Made by a program: the position numbers and the translations under genes. Shown here piece by piece: positions 33,233-42,108 of a stretch of 64,000 bases of DNA; the stretch's first letter is position 1; the number at the start of each line of letters is the position of its first letter. The notes beneath the pieces were generated by a model. That model was not told the DNA's origin. It made no database searches and worked only from the letters and a program-made list of their open reading frames with translations. The stretch is from Chloroflexota bacterium (lineage in GTDB: Bacteria; Chloroflexota; Anaerolineae; Aggregatilineales; J027). The stretch spans positions 217,073 through 281,072 of the forward strand of contig QMIT01000004.1 in the NCBI GenBank assembly GCA_024434115.1, read 5' to 3'.

Positions 33233-35446
33233 ATGGGGTCACTCAATCCAAATCTGATTTCTGCCGATTTGACGGTCATCATGAATGAAGCGGTGGAATT
33301 GGCCCGCCGCTATATGAAACGTAATGTCTATCCCGAATTGGTGCTGTTCGTGATGATTCAGCATCCCGAAATTGCTGCCCGTCGGTTGATGGATGTATTC
33401 ATCGAAAAACGCGGGACTGATCTTGAAAAATTGGAGCGTCAGACGCGCAATGCAATGGAATCACGCAATGATGCTAACGGCGATCTCGATTTCTTGATGA
33501 CCTCTGGGCAAAAATTCCCCCTCAGCAAACAAATGTTGGTGGCCCTCGATGAAGCCCTCAGCATCGCGCAGTCCATCGGTGAGGTGTACATTGACAGCGA
33601 TCATCTGCTTGCCAGCCTGACAGATCGGCGCTTGGGAACCGGGGCACTATTGCAGCAAAATGGCATCACCGAAGGGCCGGTTTTGGATTTATTGGGAGGG
33701 CAACCTGCCAGCAAACGCCGCCGTGAAGCATCCGGGACATCCATTGATGTTGTGGCGGAGGCCAGAGTGGGCAATTTACGCGCCGTGCATTTCCGTGAAG
33801 ACCTGCTGCGCGATATGCTCAATATTTTGTCGCAAGCCGTCCATAAACACATTGTGCTGGTCGGGCCGGATGGCGTGGGCAAACGCACGTTAGCTTATTC
33901 GTTGGCGCTGCTGATTACCGAGGGCAAAGGGCCAGTCGGACTGGAAAAATTTGTCCAGATTGATGAAAAAGCCTATCTGGATAACTCAGTTGAGGCCATG
34001 CAGAGTGGCATTATGCGGGCACAAGGCGGGATTTTGTTTGTACCCCATATCCATCGGTTCTTCGGTGGCCCTGCCAAAGCTGAATTCCCCAAAGCGGGTC
34101 AAAATCTGCAAAAAGCCTTTTTGGGCTATGACCCCATCATCATTTGCACCACCACGCAGGGCGAATGGGAAGGCCGAGTTAACAAGGTCAGCGCGATTGG
34201 GGAACATGCCCAAGTCTTACGTGTGCCAGAGCCAACACGCGAAGAAACGTTGGAAATTTTGGAGGTCATGCGCCCCCATTTGGCAGGCGATTACGCGATA
34301 GATGTAGACGAAAGTGCCCTCAACACAGCGGTGGATTTAGCCAAGCGCTATATCGGCAATATGCCCCTGCCCCGCAGCGCCGAACATCTGCTGCATCGGG
34401 CTGCCGCGCTGGTCAGTATGAACAGTCAGCAGCATCTGGCATTTCGTCCTCAATTGCAAGACAACGTGCTGGATGCCGAAGATGTCACCCTTGCCGCCGC
34501 GCAAATGACGGGTATCCCGGTCAGTAAATTGGACGCCGATGAACGCACCAAATATGCCCGTATGGTGGAACATCTGCATGAACGCATTGTGGGCCAAAAT
34601 GATGCGGTGCTGGCGGTTAGTCGGGCCGTCAAAACGGCGCGGGTCGGTCTGCGTGACCCCAAACGTCCCATCGGGTCATTTCTATTTTTAGGCCCAAGTG
34701 GGGTTGGCAAAACCGAATTGGCACGGGCATTGGCGGAATTTCTGTTTGGCAGTGAAGACGCCATGCTGCAAATTGATATGTCGGAATATATGGAAGAAAA
34801 CACGGTCAGCCGATTGGTCGGTGCGCCTCCCGGTTATGTCGGCTATGAAGGCGGCGGTCAATTGACAGATCGGGTACGCGAGCAGCCGTATATCGTCGTG
34901 TTGTTTGATGAGGTGGAAAAAGCTCATGCCCGTATTCTGGATATTCTGCTACAGGTCTTGGAGGAAGGCCGCCTAACCGATGCACAGGGCAAGACCTCCA
35001 ATTTCAGCGAGAGTGTGGTCATCCTGACCAGCAACCTCGGTGCCCGAAATTTGCAGACCTCGGTGATTGACGAAGCAGTGCGTGAGTTGGTCATGGACGA
35101 CGTGCGTGATCACTTTCGACCTGAATTTTTGAACCGCCTTGACGACATTATCATTTTCCACGCGCTGGACGATGAACACCTACGCGAGATTATGGAACTG
35201 CTGCTGACGCGGGAGATACGGATTGCTCGTGAACGCGGTCTCAATCTGCAATTTACGGATAAAGCGGTGGCGTGGATGCTCAATCAGAATGATAGTCCAG
35301 AATTGGGAGCACGTCCGTTGAAGCGCATTATTCAGCGGTATGTACGGGAGACACTGGCGGATTTCCTGCTCGGTGATACCCTCGCCCCCAACGCCACGAT
35401 TATCATTGATGCCAAACGCGACGGGTTGAAATTCGCCGTGAAATAA
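33233..35446 (+). CDS. atypical Clp/Hsp100 ATPase with degenerate first ATPase site
   Basis: A 737-residue two-ring AAA+ protein. It has a Clp N-like domain (about 10-150), then NBD1 with Walker A GPDGVGKRT at 211-219. The Walker B position reads GGILFVPHIH (266-274), with Asp-Glu replaced by Pro-His, and the usual YRG pore loop is absent. NBD2 is complete: GPSGVGKTEL (488-496), pore GYVG (534-537), Walker B VVLFDEVEKAH (555-565), Arg finger FRPEFLNRLDD and sensor 2 GARPLKR. There is no coiled-coil middle domain as in ClpB and no I/LGF-type ClpP loop. It may be a chaperone-like unfoldase driven by NBD2 only. The start ATG 33233 has a weak ribosome site; ATG 33281 is an alternative. Confidence 0.9.
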   Translation: MGSLNPNLISADLTVIMNEAVELARRYMKRNVYPELVLFVMIQHPEIAARRLMDVFIEKRGTDLEKLERQTRNAMESRNDANGDLDFLMTSGQKFPLSKQMLVALDEALSIAQSIGEVYIDSDHLLASLTDRRLGTGALLQQNGITEGPVLDLLGGQPASKRRREASGTSIDVVAEARVGNLRAVHFREDLLRDMLNILSQAVHKHIVLVGPDGVGKRTLAYSLALLITEGKGPVGLEKFVQIDEKAYLDNSVEAMQSGIMRAQGGILFVPHIHRFFGGPAKAEFPKAGQNLQKAFLGYDPIIICTTTQGEWEGRVNKVSAIGEHAQVLRVPEPTREETLEILEVMRPHLAGDYAIDVDESALNTAVDLAKRYIGNMPLPRSAEHLLHRAAALVSMNSQQHLAFRPQLQDNVLDAEDVTLAAAQMTGIPVSKLDADERTKYARMVEHLHERIVGQNDAVLAVSRAVKTARVGLRDPKRPIGSFLFLGPSGVGKTELARALAEFLFGSEDAMLQIDMSEYMEENTVSRLVGAPPGYVGYEGGGQLTDRVREQPYIVVLFDEVEKAHARILDILLQVLEEGRLTDAQGKTSNFSESVVILTSNLGARNLQTSVIDEAVRELVMDDVRDHFRPEFLNRLDDIIIFHALDDEHLREIMELLLTREIRIARERGLNLQFTDKAVAWMLNQNDSPELGARPLKRIIQRYVRETLADFLLGDTLAPNATIIIDAKRDGLKFAVK

Positions 35447-35450
35447 TACG

Positions 35451-35476
35451 ATAGGGGATGGTATATCTGCCCCTAT
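35451..35476. terminator. hairpin between convergent Clp and cyclase genes
   Basis: ATAGGGG (35451-35457) pairs with CCCCTAT (35470-35476), followed by TT on the plus strand. It overlaps the last codon of the convergent cyclase gene. Confidence 0.55.
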
Positions 35477-36381
35477 TTCAATCCAATCACCTCATATAAG
35501 GGATGCACGCCCTGTTTGCCTTTGAGAACAAGCTCAAAGCGGTGGTTGCAGATGACAAAATCCTGCACTTCGGCATAGGTGGCCTCAGAAATCAGCAGAT
35601 GCGTGCCGGATTCTTTATTCGCTGATTCGATCCGTGCTGCAAAATTGACCGCATCCCCAATCGCGGTATATTTTTTGTTGATGGACCCCAACGCACCAAC
35701 AATCGCTTCCCCAAAATGAATACCCACCCCGATTTGAAAATCCCATGTGTAGAGATTTTCGATATAAGGCCGGAGTTGATTGACGGCCTCCAACATTTCT
35801 AGGCCTGCTTTGACGGCTTTTAAGGCGGCACGGTGAGAATTTTCTGTGCCAAACAGCGCCATGATGCCGTCACCCATGTGATTATCTACATAGCCATCAT
35901 TGCGCTCGATGATGTGATCCATTGCATGAAAGTAGCGGTTTAGAATGTGGATCACATCATAGGGCAGCAAGGTTTCGGCGAAGGTCGTGAAATTGCGAAT
36001 ATCCGCAAACAGGATAGCGATTTTGCGCTCATCCCCTACCTGCCCATAATTCAAACCCTCTTTGGGCTGTTCATCCACTTCAATGTCTTCTTGATCGAGT
36101 ACCAAACGCCGCACGACCACATCCCCGGTCACCCCGGTTTGGCAGGCGAGACGAATATCCGTGCCAAAACATAGGCGTTCGGCAAGGGCGACTTCACGGT
36201 CATTACGCGGCAGGCAATTTTCTAGGCCCTCCACCACCATCACACGGCAGGTCGAGCAGCGGGCATTACCACCACAGACATGAATATGTGGGATATTGTG
36301 CATCTGCGAGGCGTTGAGGATGCGAGTACGATTTTCGACTTCAACCTCGCGGCGATCTGGGAAATAATAGATATGAGGCAT
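35473..36381 (-). CDS. 2Fe-2S ferredoxin/class III adenylate cyclase fusion
   Basis: A 302-residue cytoplasmic protein. Residues 1 to about 92 are a ferredoxin domain with four Cys (36, 42, 45, 80) in the order C-X5-C-X2-C...C, the spacing of a [2Fe-2S] cluster. Residues about 118-300 are a class III nucleotidyl cyclase: metal Asp127 in ILFADIRNF, Asp171 in HMGDGIMALF, and YTAIGDAVNFAARIE. The Lys that reads adenine is usually just before the second Asp and is here His/Asn, so the nucleotide choice is uncertain. This design suggests redox control of cAMP production. Downstream on the same strand there is only the hairpin. Confidence 0.9.
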   Translation of the reverse strand: MPHIYYFPDRREVEVENRTRILNASQMHNIPHIHVCGGNARCSTCRVMVVEGLENCLPRNDREVALAERLCFGTDIRLACQTGVTGDVVVRRLVLDQEDIEVDEQPKEGLNYGQVGDERKIAILFADIRNFTTFAETLLPYDVIHILNRYFHAMDHIIERNDGYVDNHMGDGIMALFGTENSHRAALKAVKAGLEMLEAVNQLRPYIENLYTWDFQIGVGIHFGEAIVGALGSINKKYTAIGDAVNFAARIESANKESGTHLLISEATYAEVQDFVICNHRFELVLKGKQGVHPLYEVIGLK

Positions 36382-36405
36382 GGGGTTACACCTTCAAATG
36401 GGAGA

Positions 36406-37071
36406 TTAGGACTCGTCCCGCCAACTACTACTTATCCATTGTAGCAAAAATGGATTGCTCTGGCGTTCCTCACCGATCGTCGTGGTCGGGCCGTGTCCTG
36501 AACAAACGGTATATTCATCACCCAACACGACCAATTTATCAAAAATGCTGTGCATCAAGGCCGGGTAATCACCACCGGGTAAATCGGTGCGCCCGATGCC
36601 GCCCGCGAATAAACAGTCCCCACTGAAAACGACCTGTTCCGAGCGCAGCACGTAGCTGACATGCCCCGGCGAATGTCCCGGTGTGAAATATGTCTCCAAT
36701 CTGATTGACCCGACCTCAATGACCGTGCCTTCATCCACTATCCCATCATGGGTGGCGGATTCGGGGGCGGTAATGCCATACATCGTGGCGATTTGTTGGG
36801 CGTGTTGCAATTGGGGTACATCGGCGGCATGAAGGCGAAACGGCGCTTGGGTGGCATCTTTGACAGGTTTGGAGGCCAACACATGGTCAAAATGGGCGTG
36901 GGTCGCCAAAATCTCGCGCACCCCGTAGCCCTCGCGCTGAACGACCTCTAAAATTTTGGGCGCTTCATCGGAGGGGTCAATGATTACCGCCTCGTGTGTA
37001 TCGGTATCCGCCACAATGTAACAGTTGGTTTGCAAAGCGCCGAGGGGCAGCAGATGAATTTTGATAGGCAT
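36406..37071 (-). CDS. metallo-beta-lactamase-fold hydrolase (glyoxalase II-like)
   Basis: A 221-residue MBL-fold enzyme. The metal motif HxHxDH is in ILATHAHFDHVL near residue 58; further ligands are His in TPGHSPGHVSYV near 133, Asp in VFSGDCLFAGGIGRTDLPGG near 150 and His in VCSGHGPTTT near 195. This layout is that of hydroxyacylglutathione hydrolase-like (GloB-like) proteins, which hydrolyse thioesters; persulfide dioxygenases are close relatives. The gene is 24 bases upstream of the ferredoxin-cyclase start and is probably in the same transcript. Confidence 0.9.
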   Translation of the reverse strand: MPIKIHLLPLGALQTNCYIVADTDTHEAVIIDPSDEAPKILEVVQREGYGVREILATHAHFDHVLASKPVKDATQAPFRLHAADVPQLQHAQQIATMYGITAPESATHDGIVDEGTVIEVGSIRLETYFTPGHSPGHVSYVLRSEQVVFSGDCLFAGGIGRTDLPGGDYPALMHSIFDKLVVLGDEYTVCSGHGPTTTIGEERQSNPFLLQWISSSWRDES

Positions 37072-37095
37072 CGGGTTTCCTCAGTGAATCCATAA

Positions 37096-37134
37096 ACAAA
37101 AAACGCGGGAAGGCGATCATCACCAACCCGCGTT
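37096..37134 (-). terminator. intrinsic terminator of the gene at 37154
   Basis: Read on the minus strand, AACGCGGG (37134-37127) pairs with CCCGCGTT (37109-37102) and is followed by TTTTTG. The loop is 17 bases. Confidence 0.85.
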
Positions 37135-37153
37135 GATTATAGTCGAGTTTAGG

Positions 37154-37924
37154 CTATTGGGCCGCTTCACCAATCGTAACGGTTACGGGGACTTCTGTCG
37201 TCTCCAAACCGAAGGAGAAGAAAGCCTTTTGCACCAGCAATAGATAGATTTGTCCACCCGTAAGGTTGACATTGAGCGTGGCACTGGTCAGGCCAGCGGT
37301 GCTGTCGAGGTCAAATAAGGTGGTTTGGAAACCAAATTCATCCTCTCCGCCCTGCAAAATGAAATTGGCATACAAATCCGGGCCGGGAACTTGCGTCAGG
37401 GTGATGGCCCATGTGACATCCGTATCTGGCTTCAAAACGGATACACTAGGATAATTCAGGGTATCGTCGGAATAGATGGTGGTCTGAGTCGTCGAGCCAA
37501 CGGTCATCGGGGTGATTTGGCTGGCGCGGAGGATATAATCACCTACACTTGAGCCATCCGCCCCCAAAGCGCGGGTTGCCAATACCGTATAATCTCCATC
37601 AGCAGGCGCTTCAAAAACAATGACCGCCCCCAACCCGACGGTATCATCATCTTCAACCAGTAGTGCCCCTGAGCTATCACTCAATTTGAGGGCCGGGTCA
37701 GCATCAAATGTGCCCAACGCCGGATACATTTCAATCAGAACTATATCGCCTGCGGCCAAAGTAACCGTATAGGTATGTTCATATGAATCGGCAGTCAAAG
37801 TGCCCTCGATCCACTCATTTAGTGGCAATGCCCCGCCCTGTGCATGAGCCACAGGTGTCCACATAACCGCGATTCCACTTACCGCCACAACCACGATCAT
37901 CAACAGTAAAGGTAACTTACGCAT
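37154..37924 (-). CDS. secreted PPC-like beta-sandwich protein
   Basis: A 256-residue exported protein with a signal peptide (LPLLLMIVVVAVSGIAVMW, cleavage near AHAQG). The first mature domain, LNEWIEGTLTADSYEHTYTV with LAAGDIVLIEMYP, has the pattern of bacterial pre-peptidase C-terminal (PPC) domains, which fold as beta-sandwiches on secreted enzymes. The second half is also beta-rich and perhaps a diverged repeat of the same fold (PDTDVTWAITLTQVPGPDLY). There is no catalytic domain. It is probably a stand-alone surface binding protein; its role is unknown. Confidence 0.75.
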   Translation of the reverse strand: MRKLPLLLMIVVVAVSGIAVMWTPVAHAQGGALPLNEWIEGTLTADSYEHTYTVTLAAGDIVLIEMYPALGTFDADPALKLSDSSGALLVEDDDTVGLGAVIVFEAPADGDYTVLATRALGADGSSVGDYILRASQITPMTVGSTTQTTIYSDDTLNYPSVSVLKPDTDVTWAITLTQVPGPDLYANFILQGGEDEFGFQTTLFDLDSTAGLTSATLNVNLTGGQIYLLLVQKAFFSFGLETTEVPVTVTIGEAAQ

Positions 37925-37977
37925 GATGGATTTGCTCCTCCAATAGAGCGACTGACTATGAATACCTTCTCCAGAAC

Positions 37978-38760
37978 TTAAGCCGAAACAACGGGCAGGC
38001 TGTTACAATCGCCTTGTGTCTCTAACCACTGCGGATTGCTGACCACCCAGCCTTCCTGACCATTGGCACGCCGTATTTTGAGCCAAGTTCGATTTTGGCT
38101 ATCCACATTGCGGCCACTCGCACTCACCGGTTCATTCAAATTGAAACTCCCCAATTTGTCAAAATTTTCCCCCGGCCCGCTGCGAATGTTGAGATTGCCG
38201 ATCATCACGCGAGCATTGCATGTGCCCACCTGCGGGGTGGGTTGGGCGGCCTGACCGCTGGCGGGGTTATTGGCAATCGCGCCCTCTTCCAAGACCTCTA
38301 GGCTGACAGTGGCAATCGGGCTGGCGACATTACGATAGTAGGCGACGACTTCGAGGGTATAGGTGCCGGTGCGGTCTGGCAACCATCCCAACACCACATC
38401 GGCGACGGTTGAATTGGCGGGGAGCGATTTACTACTGCTAATGCGTCCATTCACCGACATCTGAATCCGGCTGACCGTGACCGGATGCTCGGCATGAACA
38501 ATCACGTCTACCGCCTGCCCCACCGTCACCTGCTGACCATTTTGCGGCTGAGTCACTTGAATGGTGGGGGGGGTGTTGCTAGAGGGGTCGTTTGCCACCG
38601 CATTCAATGTTTGTTGGGCCGATTCAGCGGCGGCGGTAGGTTTTTCCTCGCCCTCCCCTTTGCGTTGCAATGACAAACATCCAAGACTCGCCAACATCAA
38701 GGCAATCAAAACCAGTGTTGGCATCACCCATAAATTGTTTTTCCGGCGGGGGGCAACCAT
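37978..38760 (-). CDS. SH3b lipoprotein
   Basis: A 260-residue protein with a lipoprotein-type start: basic residues, a hydrophobic stretch (VMPTLVLIALMLASLGC) and a candidate lipidated Cys28. A low-complexity region follows, then an Ig-like domain (about 62-165: PPTIQVTQPQNGQQVTVGQA) and a C-terminal SH3b domain (about 185-250: GNLNIRSGPGENFDKLGSF, then GQEGWVVSNPQWL). It is probably anchored at the outer face of the membrane and contacts the wall. The start ATG 38758-38760 has AGGAG 7 bases upstream. It lies 53 bases upstream of the PPC-like gene on the same strand. Confidence 0.82.
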   Translation of the reverse strand: MVAPRRKNNLWVMPTLVLIALMLASLGCLSLQRKGEGEEKPTAAAESAQQTLNAVANDPSSNTPPTIQVTQPQNGQQVTVGQAVDVIVHAEHPVTVSRIQMSVNGRISSSKSLPANSTVADVVLGWLPDRTGTYTLEVVAYYRNVASPIATVSLEVLEEGAIANNPASGQAAQPTPQVGTCNARVMIGNLNIRSGPGENFDKLGSFNLNEPVSASGRNVDSQNRTWLKIRRANGQEGWVVSNPQWLETQGDCNSLPVVSA

Positions 38761-38929
38761 CCCAATGCTCCTAATAATTCCAAATATCAGTAAGGTCTAG
38801 TGGGGATTATAGGGTTTTGGTCAAAAATCGCCAACGGATAGATAGAAATCCACCGATGTTTGGGAGGGCAGAATTTTTATATTTGGGGTTATGCTGGAAT
38901 GTGTATCGTGCCAAATGAGGAAATATTTA

Positions 38930-39235
38930 ATGCCACGCGATCCTAGAAATGTCAATTGGCGTCAACTCGCCAAACCTACCCCACCCGGGATGTTCCATCG
39001 CAGCAACCATTCCACTGTATTAGGGCTTTTTTACTTGGGAGTGACATTTACCCTTCTAAGTGCCATTTTGACGCTGGTAGACACTCAAAACTGGCCCACA
39101 TTCATATTTGCAATCGGTTTCTTTGTGATGGCAGGCATCGCGTATTTATACTGGCGATGGATGAGCGTTAATTACGAAGAAATTTATGAGGAGAAACATC
39201 GGGAATGGCGGGAGTCCGAAAGAAACCGTAAGTAG
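38930..39235 (+). CDS. small two-span membrane protein
   Basis: A 101-residue protein starting at ATG 38930 (MPRDPRNVNWRQLAKPTPPG) with GAGGAAA upstream. Two membrane segments (LFYLGVTFTLLSAILTLV and FIFAIGFFVMAGIAYLYW) are followed by a charged tail ending in YEEIYEEKHREWRESERNRK. The protein at 39323 has the same plan (DP-x3-W start, two spans, charged Trp-containing tail), so the two are paralogues. No family is recognised. Confidence 0.72.
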   Translation: MPRDPRNVNWRQLAKPTPPGMFHRSNHSTVLGLFYLGVTFTLLSAILTLVDTQNWPTFIFAIGFFVMAGIAYLYWRWMSVNYEEIYEEKHREWRESERNRK

Positions 39236-39322
39236 CCCTTGAAGTGAAGAGAGTTAGACCGTGAGAAAACGATACAACCCCTTGATATGAAATCAATTTA
39301 GTCTAAAGGAGATGATTCAGCT

Positions 39323-39631
39323 ATGCCTATAGGTGGGCGTGATCCGAAAACTATTGATTGGCATAAGTTTGGTAGACCCATCCCTATCAAAGAAAAGTTG
39401 CGCTACGTGAGGGTCACAAGTGGGTTAATAGCGGCTATGGGCTTGGTGCTATTCTTGATAGGTTACTTTGAAGATTTCTTAGCATTTCAAATTAGTGGCA
39501 TTTTATTCATCTTAACTGCCTTTAACCTTCTAATTTTGTGGGAAGTAGCTAAAAGGGACTATGCCAAAAACTACAAAAAGAACCTCCTACAATGGAAAAA
39601 AACGAAGAAAAACAATACGGGTAGATATTAA
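39323..39631 (+). CDS. small two-span membrane protein, paralogue of its neighbour
   Basis: A 102-residue protein starting MPIGGRDPKTIDWHKFGRPI behind AAAGGAG (39306-39312). Two hydrophobic segments (VTSGLIAAMGLVLFLIGYF and FQISGILFILTAFNLLILW) and a lysine-rich tail follow. It resembles the protein at 38930 in order and spacing of features, which suggests a tandem duplication. The coding sequence is more AT-rich than most of the window. The function is unknown. Confidence 0.72.
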   Translation: MPIGGRDPKTIDWHKFGRPIPIKEKLRYVRVTSGLIAAMGLVLFLIGYFEDFLAFQISGILFILTAFNLLILWEVAKRDYAKNYKKNLLQWKKTKKNNTGRY

Positions 39632-39633
39632 TC

Positions 39634-39667
39634 AAAAAAGGCGACCCGTGTAGCCGAGCCGCCCTTT
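39634..39667. terminator. bidirectional terminator between convergent genes
   Basis: AAAGGCGACCCG pairs imperfectly with CGAGCCGCCCTTT, giving an A-rich 5' side and T-rich 3' side. It lies between the stops at 39631 (+) and 39678 (-). Confidence 0.55.
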
Positions 39668-39677
39668 GTCATTTTGC

Positions 39678-40685
39678 TTATTCCAACCAAACCCCCGGCA
39701 TATTCTTCGGGACTTCGATAGCTTTGAAGGTTGGCGTCTTGCGTGCGCCATGTGATTGCACCCACGGCCACATACGGTCTAGCCCTGCTGCCAAGGGGGT
39801 TTCATAATCCAGTGGCAAATCAAATGCCTCACGAACTTTGCGATGGATAGCATAGGCATGAACCACTTCATGGCGAGCAGGCAGGTAACGCACTTCCGGT
39901 TGAACACCCATCACACGACCCACTTCTTTGACCAGTTGATTCACTGTGACAGGGGTATCCGCACCCAGATTAAAAATCTCGTTACGGGCGTCGGGGTTCA
40001 CAGGTGCATGAGCCAAGACCGGGGCAACGTCGCCAATATAGGTAAAGCCGCGACTCTGCTCCCCGTCCCCAAACACGGTGACAGGCTTCTCCTGCATGAT
40101 CTGGTTCATAAAAATGCCGATTACGTTTCGATAGCGGTCTGCGATATTTTGCCGTTCGCCATAGACATTGTGCGGGCGGAAGATGGTATAGGGCAGGCCA
40201 AACATCTCATAGGCCAAGCGTAAATCTTGTTCTACTGCCGCCTTCGCCACGCCATAGGGGTCTTCGGGGGAGGGCTTCATATCCTCCGTCATGGGGGGCG
40301 GCGCACTGCCATACACGGCGATAGACGAGGTAAACACAAAATGCTCCGCGCCATAATTGACGGCGGCATTTAGCAAATTGACGCTGCCAATCAGGTTATT
40401 GGTGTAGTTGAAGCGCCGAATAAAATGGCTAAGGCCTTCCGCCGCATATGCCGCCAAATGATAGACATATTTGGGGCGGTGTTCGGCAAAAATCTTGTTA
40501 ATCAGGTCGTGGTCTACGATACTGCCTTGAATAAAAGTGGCATTGGAATTGACATTATCTTGATAGCCGCCGCTTAGGTCGTCCATCGCCAAGACGTGAA
40601 AGCCCATCTTGACCAGTTCATCTACGAGATGCGAACCGATAAACCCGGCAGCACCCGTTACAATTACGGTGTCTGACATAGACAT
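39678..40685 (-). CDS. NAD-dependent sugar epimerase/dehydratase (extended SDR)
   Basis: A 335-residue extended short-chain dehydrogenase. The NAD motif is VIVTGAAGFIGSHLVDELV near residue 8; the catalytic Ser-Tyr-Lys set is in VFTSSIAVYGS (near 122) and DPYGVAKAAVEQ (Tyr and Lys near 145), and FRPHNVYGE near 168 contacts the sugar nucleotide. This fits UDP-glucose 4-epimerase-like or related NDP-sugar enzymes, but the exact substrate cannot be read. It may work with the sugar-nucleotide operon at 12552-17702. It stands alone between a terminator and the TrmI gene. Confidence 0.9.
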   Translation of the reverse strand: MSMSDTVIVTGAAGFIGSHLVDELVKMGFHVLAMDDLSGGYQDNVNSNATFIQGSIVDHDLINKIFAEHRPKYVYHLAAYAAEGLSHFIRRFNYTNNLIGSVNLLNAAVNYGAEHFVFTSSIAVYGSAPPPMTEDMKPSPEDPYGVAKAAVEQDLRLAYEMFGLPYTIFRPHNVYGERQNIADRYRNVIGIFMNQIMQEKPVTVFGDGEQSRGFTYIGDVAPVLAHAPVNPDARNEIFNLGADTPVTVNQLVKEVGRVMGVQPEVRYLPARHEVVHAYAIHRKVREAFDLPLDYETPLAAGLDRMWPWVQSHGARKTPTFKAIEVPKNMPGVWLE

Positions 40686-40781
40686 CCTCGCTCAAAATCG
40701 AAATGTTGAATTAACGCCGCGCTAGATTACACAAATGTGGGGCAGGTGACAAGGGCAATTCGACTTAATAATCCTGATAAA

Positions 40782-41630
40782 TTACCCATCCAGTGGCCTG
40801 TCTTCATCATTGATGGTGGCTAATTCTTCCGGCAATATCCGTACTTCTCGCGCCACTGCCCGCGCAAAAATCAAAAAACCGGAATGGCCGATCATCTCAT
40901 CGTTGGGGCGCACTCGGTCAGGAATGGTGATCCAAGGACGCATGATCAATTCTTCGGCTTGGAGCAGATACCACGCGCCATGATAAAGCTCACGCAATAC
41001 CGTCACCATTTGATTGACTGTCGGCACAAACACGCCCAAAAATCCACCACCCAACAAGGCTTCCCGCGCCTGCCCCAAAAATGCTTCGGGGTTATGCAGA
41101 TCGAGAAATATGGCGTGAACATCGGTTTGCTCGAACCCTTCAGCGATGTCTTTTTCAATAAACGTCACCCGATGGTCGAGGCCCAACATGCGCAGATTTT
41201 TGGTGGCCCGGTCAAGGTGTTTGGATTTGCGCTCATAGCTGTACACATGGCCCGATTCACCAACCATCAAAGCCAAGACGCTGGTGAGTGCGCCGCTACC
41301 AGCCCCGGCCTCAATCACGTGCATTCCTTCGCGCAGGCCCAATTTCAGAGCGATATAGCCAAGGTCTTTGGGATAGATAATCTGCGTTTCGCGCTTGAGT
41401 TCGTTAATCACATCATCCAAACTCGGCGGCAAAATATACATACCCATCCCTGTGTTGGTGCGGGCCTGCGTGCCATAGGGTAGACCGATGATGTCATCCA
41501 ACAAAATCTGGCCTAGATGGGTCTGTAATTTTTCACCTGTGCGGATAGTACGCAAAAAAACACGGCGATCTTTACCTACAAACATCACCGTGTCACCGTA
41601 TTGAACGTAAGGAGTATTCGGAAGGCTCAC
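40782..41630 (-). CDS. trmI: tRNA (adenine-N1)-methyltransferase, TrmI family
   Basis: A 282-residue class I methyltransferase that should make m1A58 in tRNA. The N-terminal beta domain is followed by the SAM motif GMHVIEAGAGSGALTSVLA near residue 100 and IIYPKDLGYIALKL just before, a segment diagnostic of TrmI/Trm61. DVHAIFLDLHNPEAFL near 168 holds motif IV. Length and order match bacterial and archaeal TrmI. The upstream gene (41642) ends 11 bases before its start, so the two are probably co-transcribed. Confidence 0.92.
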   Translation of the reverse strand: MSLPNTPYVQYGDTVMFVGKDRRVFLRTIRTGEKLQTHLGQILLDDIIGLPYGTQARTNTGMGMYILPPSLDDVINELKRETQIIYPKDLGYIALKLGLREGMHVIEAGAGSGALTSVLALMVGESGHVYSYERKSKHLDRATKNLRMLGLDHRVTFIEKDIAEGFEQTDVHAIFLDLHNPEAFLGQAREALLGGGFLGVFVPTVNQMVTVLRELYHGAWYLLQAEELIMRPWITIPDRVRPNDEMIGHSGFLIFARAVAREVRILPEELATINDEDRPLDG

Positions 41631-41641
41631 ATAAATTCCAG

Positions 41642-42013
41642 TTAGGGATTCACTAAATAAATGGTCTCGGTGCCAAGCAGACTATAGACGACACGCCGCA
41701 GAAACGAATCATCCCAGCCAAGTTTTTCGCCAATTTGACGGATGGTGCGATGTTCATCCACCTGCCAGATAAAAGTCCACTGCTCTGGCGAAAGGGTATC
41801 CTCGGCATTAAAACGGTCTGCTTCGGTATTGGAAAACACCACCACCAGATCCAAATTGGGCACAAAATTGGCGGCGAATTGATCGGCATGGCTTTGCAGC
41901 ATTTCTTTAGCGGTTTGGGCATTGCGGAAATCTGCCGAATTCGGTTTGTTTTGAAAAGTGCGGATAATACGGTCAAAAGCGCGTTCGGTACGATTATAAT
42001 CTGTTGGTTTCAT
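41642..42013 (-). CDS. hypothetical protein, possible winged-helix C-terminus
   Basis: A 123-residue protein starting at ATG 42013 (MKPTDYNRTERAFDRIIRTF); a TTG at 42025 is too close to AAGGA to be likely. The C-terminal 50 residues (EQWTFIWQVDEHRTIRQIGE and following) have the helix-turn-helix rhythm of small winged-helix domains found next to signalling proteins. There are no catalytic motifs. It lies 11 bases upstream of trmI. No family is assigned. Confidence 0.65.
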   Translation of the reverse strand: MKPTDYNRTERAFDRIIRTFQNKPNSADFRNAQTAKEMLQSHADQFAANFVPNLDLVVVFSNTEADRFNAEDTLSPEQWTFIWQVDEHRTIRQIGEKLGWDDSFLRRVVYSLLGTETIYLVNP

Positions 42014-42108
42014 AGAACGCCGCAATCCTTGATAAATCTAGTGATAAAGATGTTTTTATCTTACCGCAGGTGTCAAGTCATAGTCAAAACCCCAAACCGC
42101 ATCAAAAC

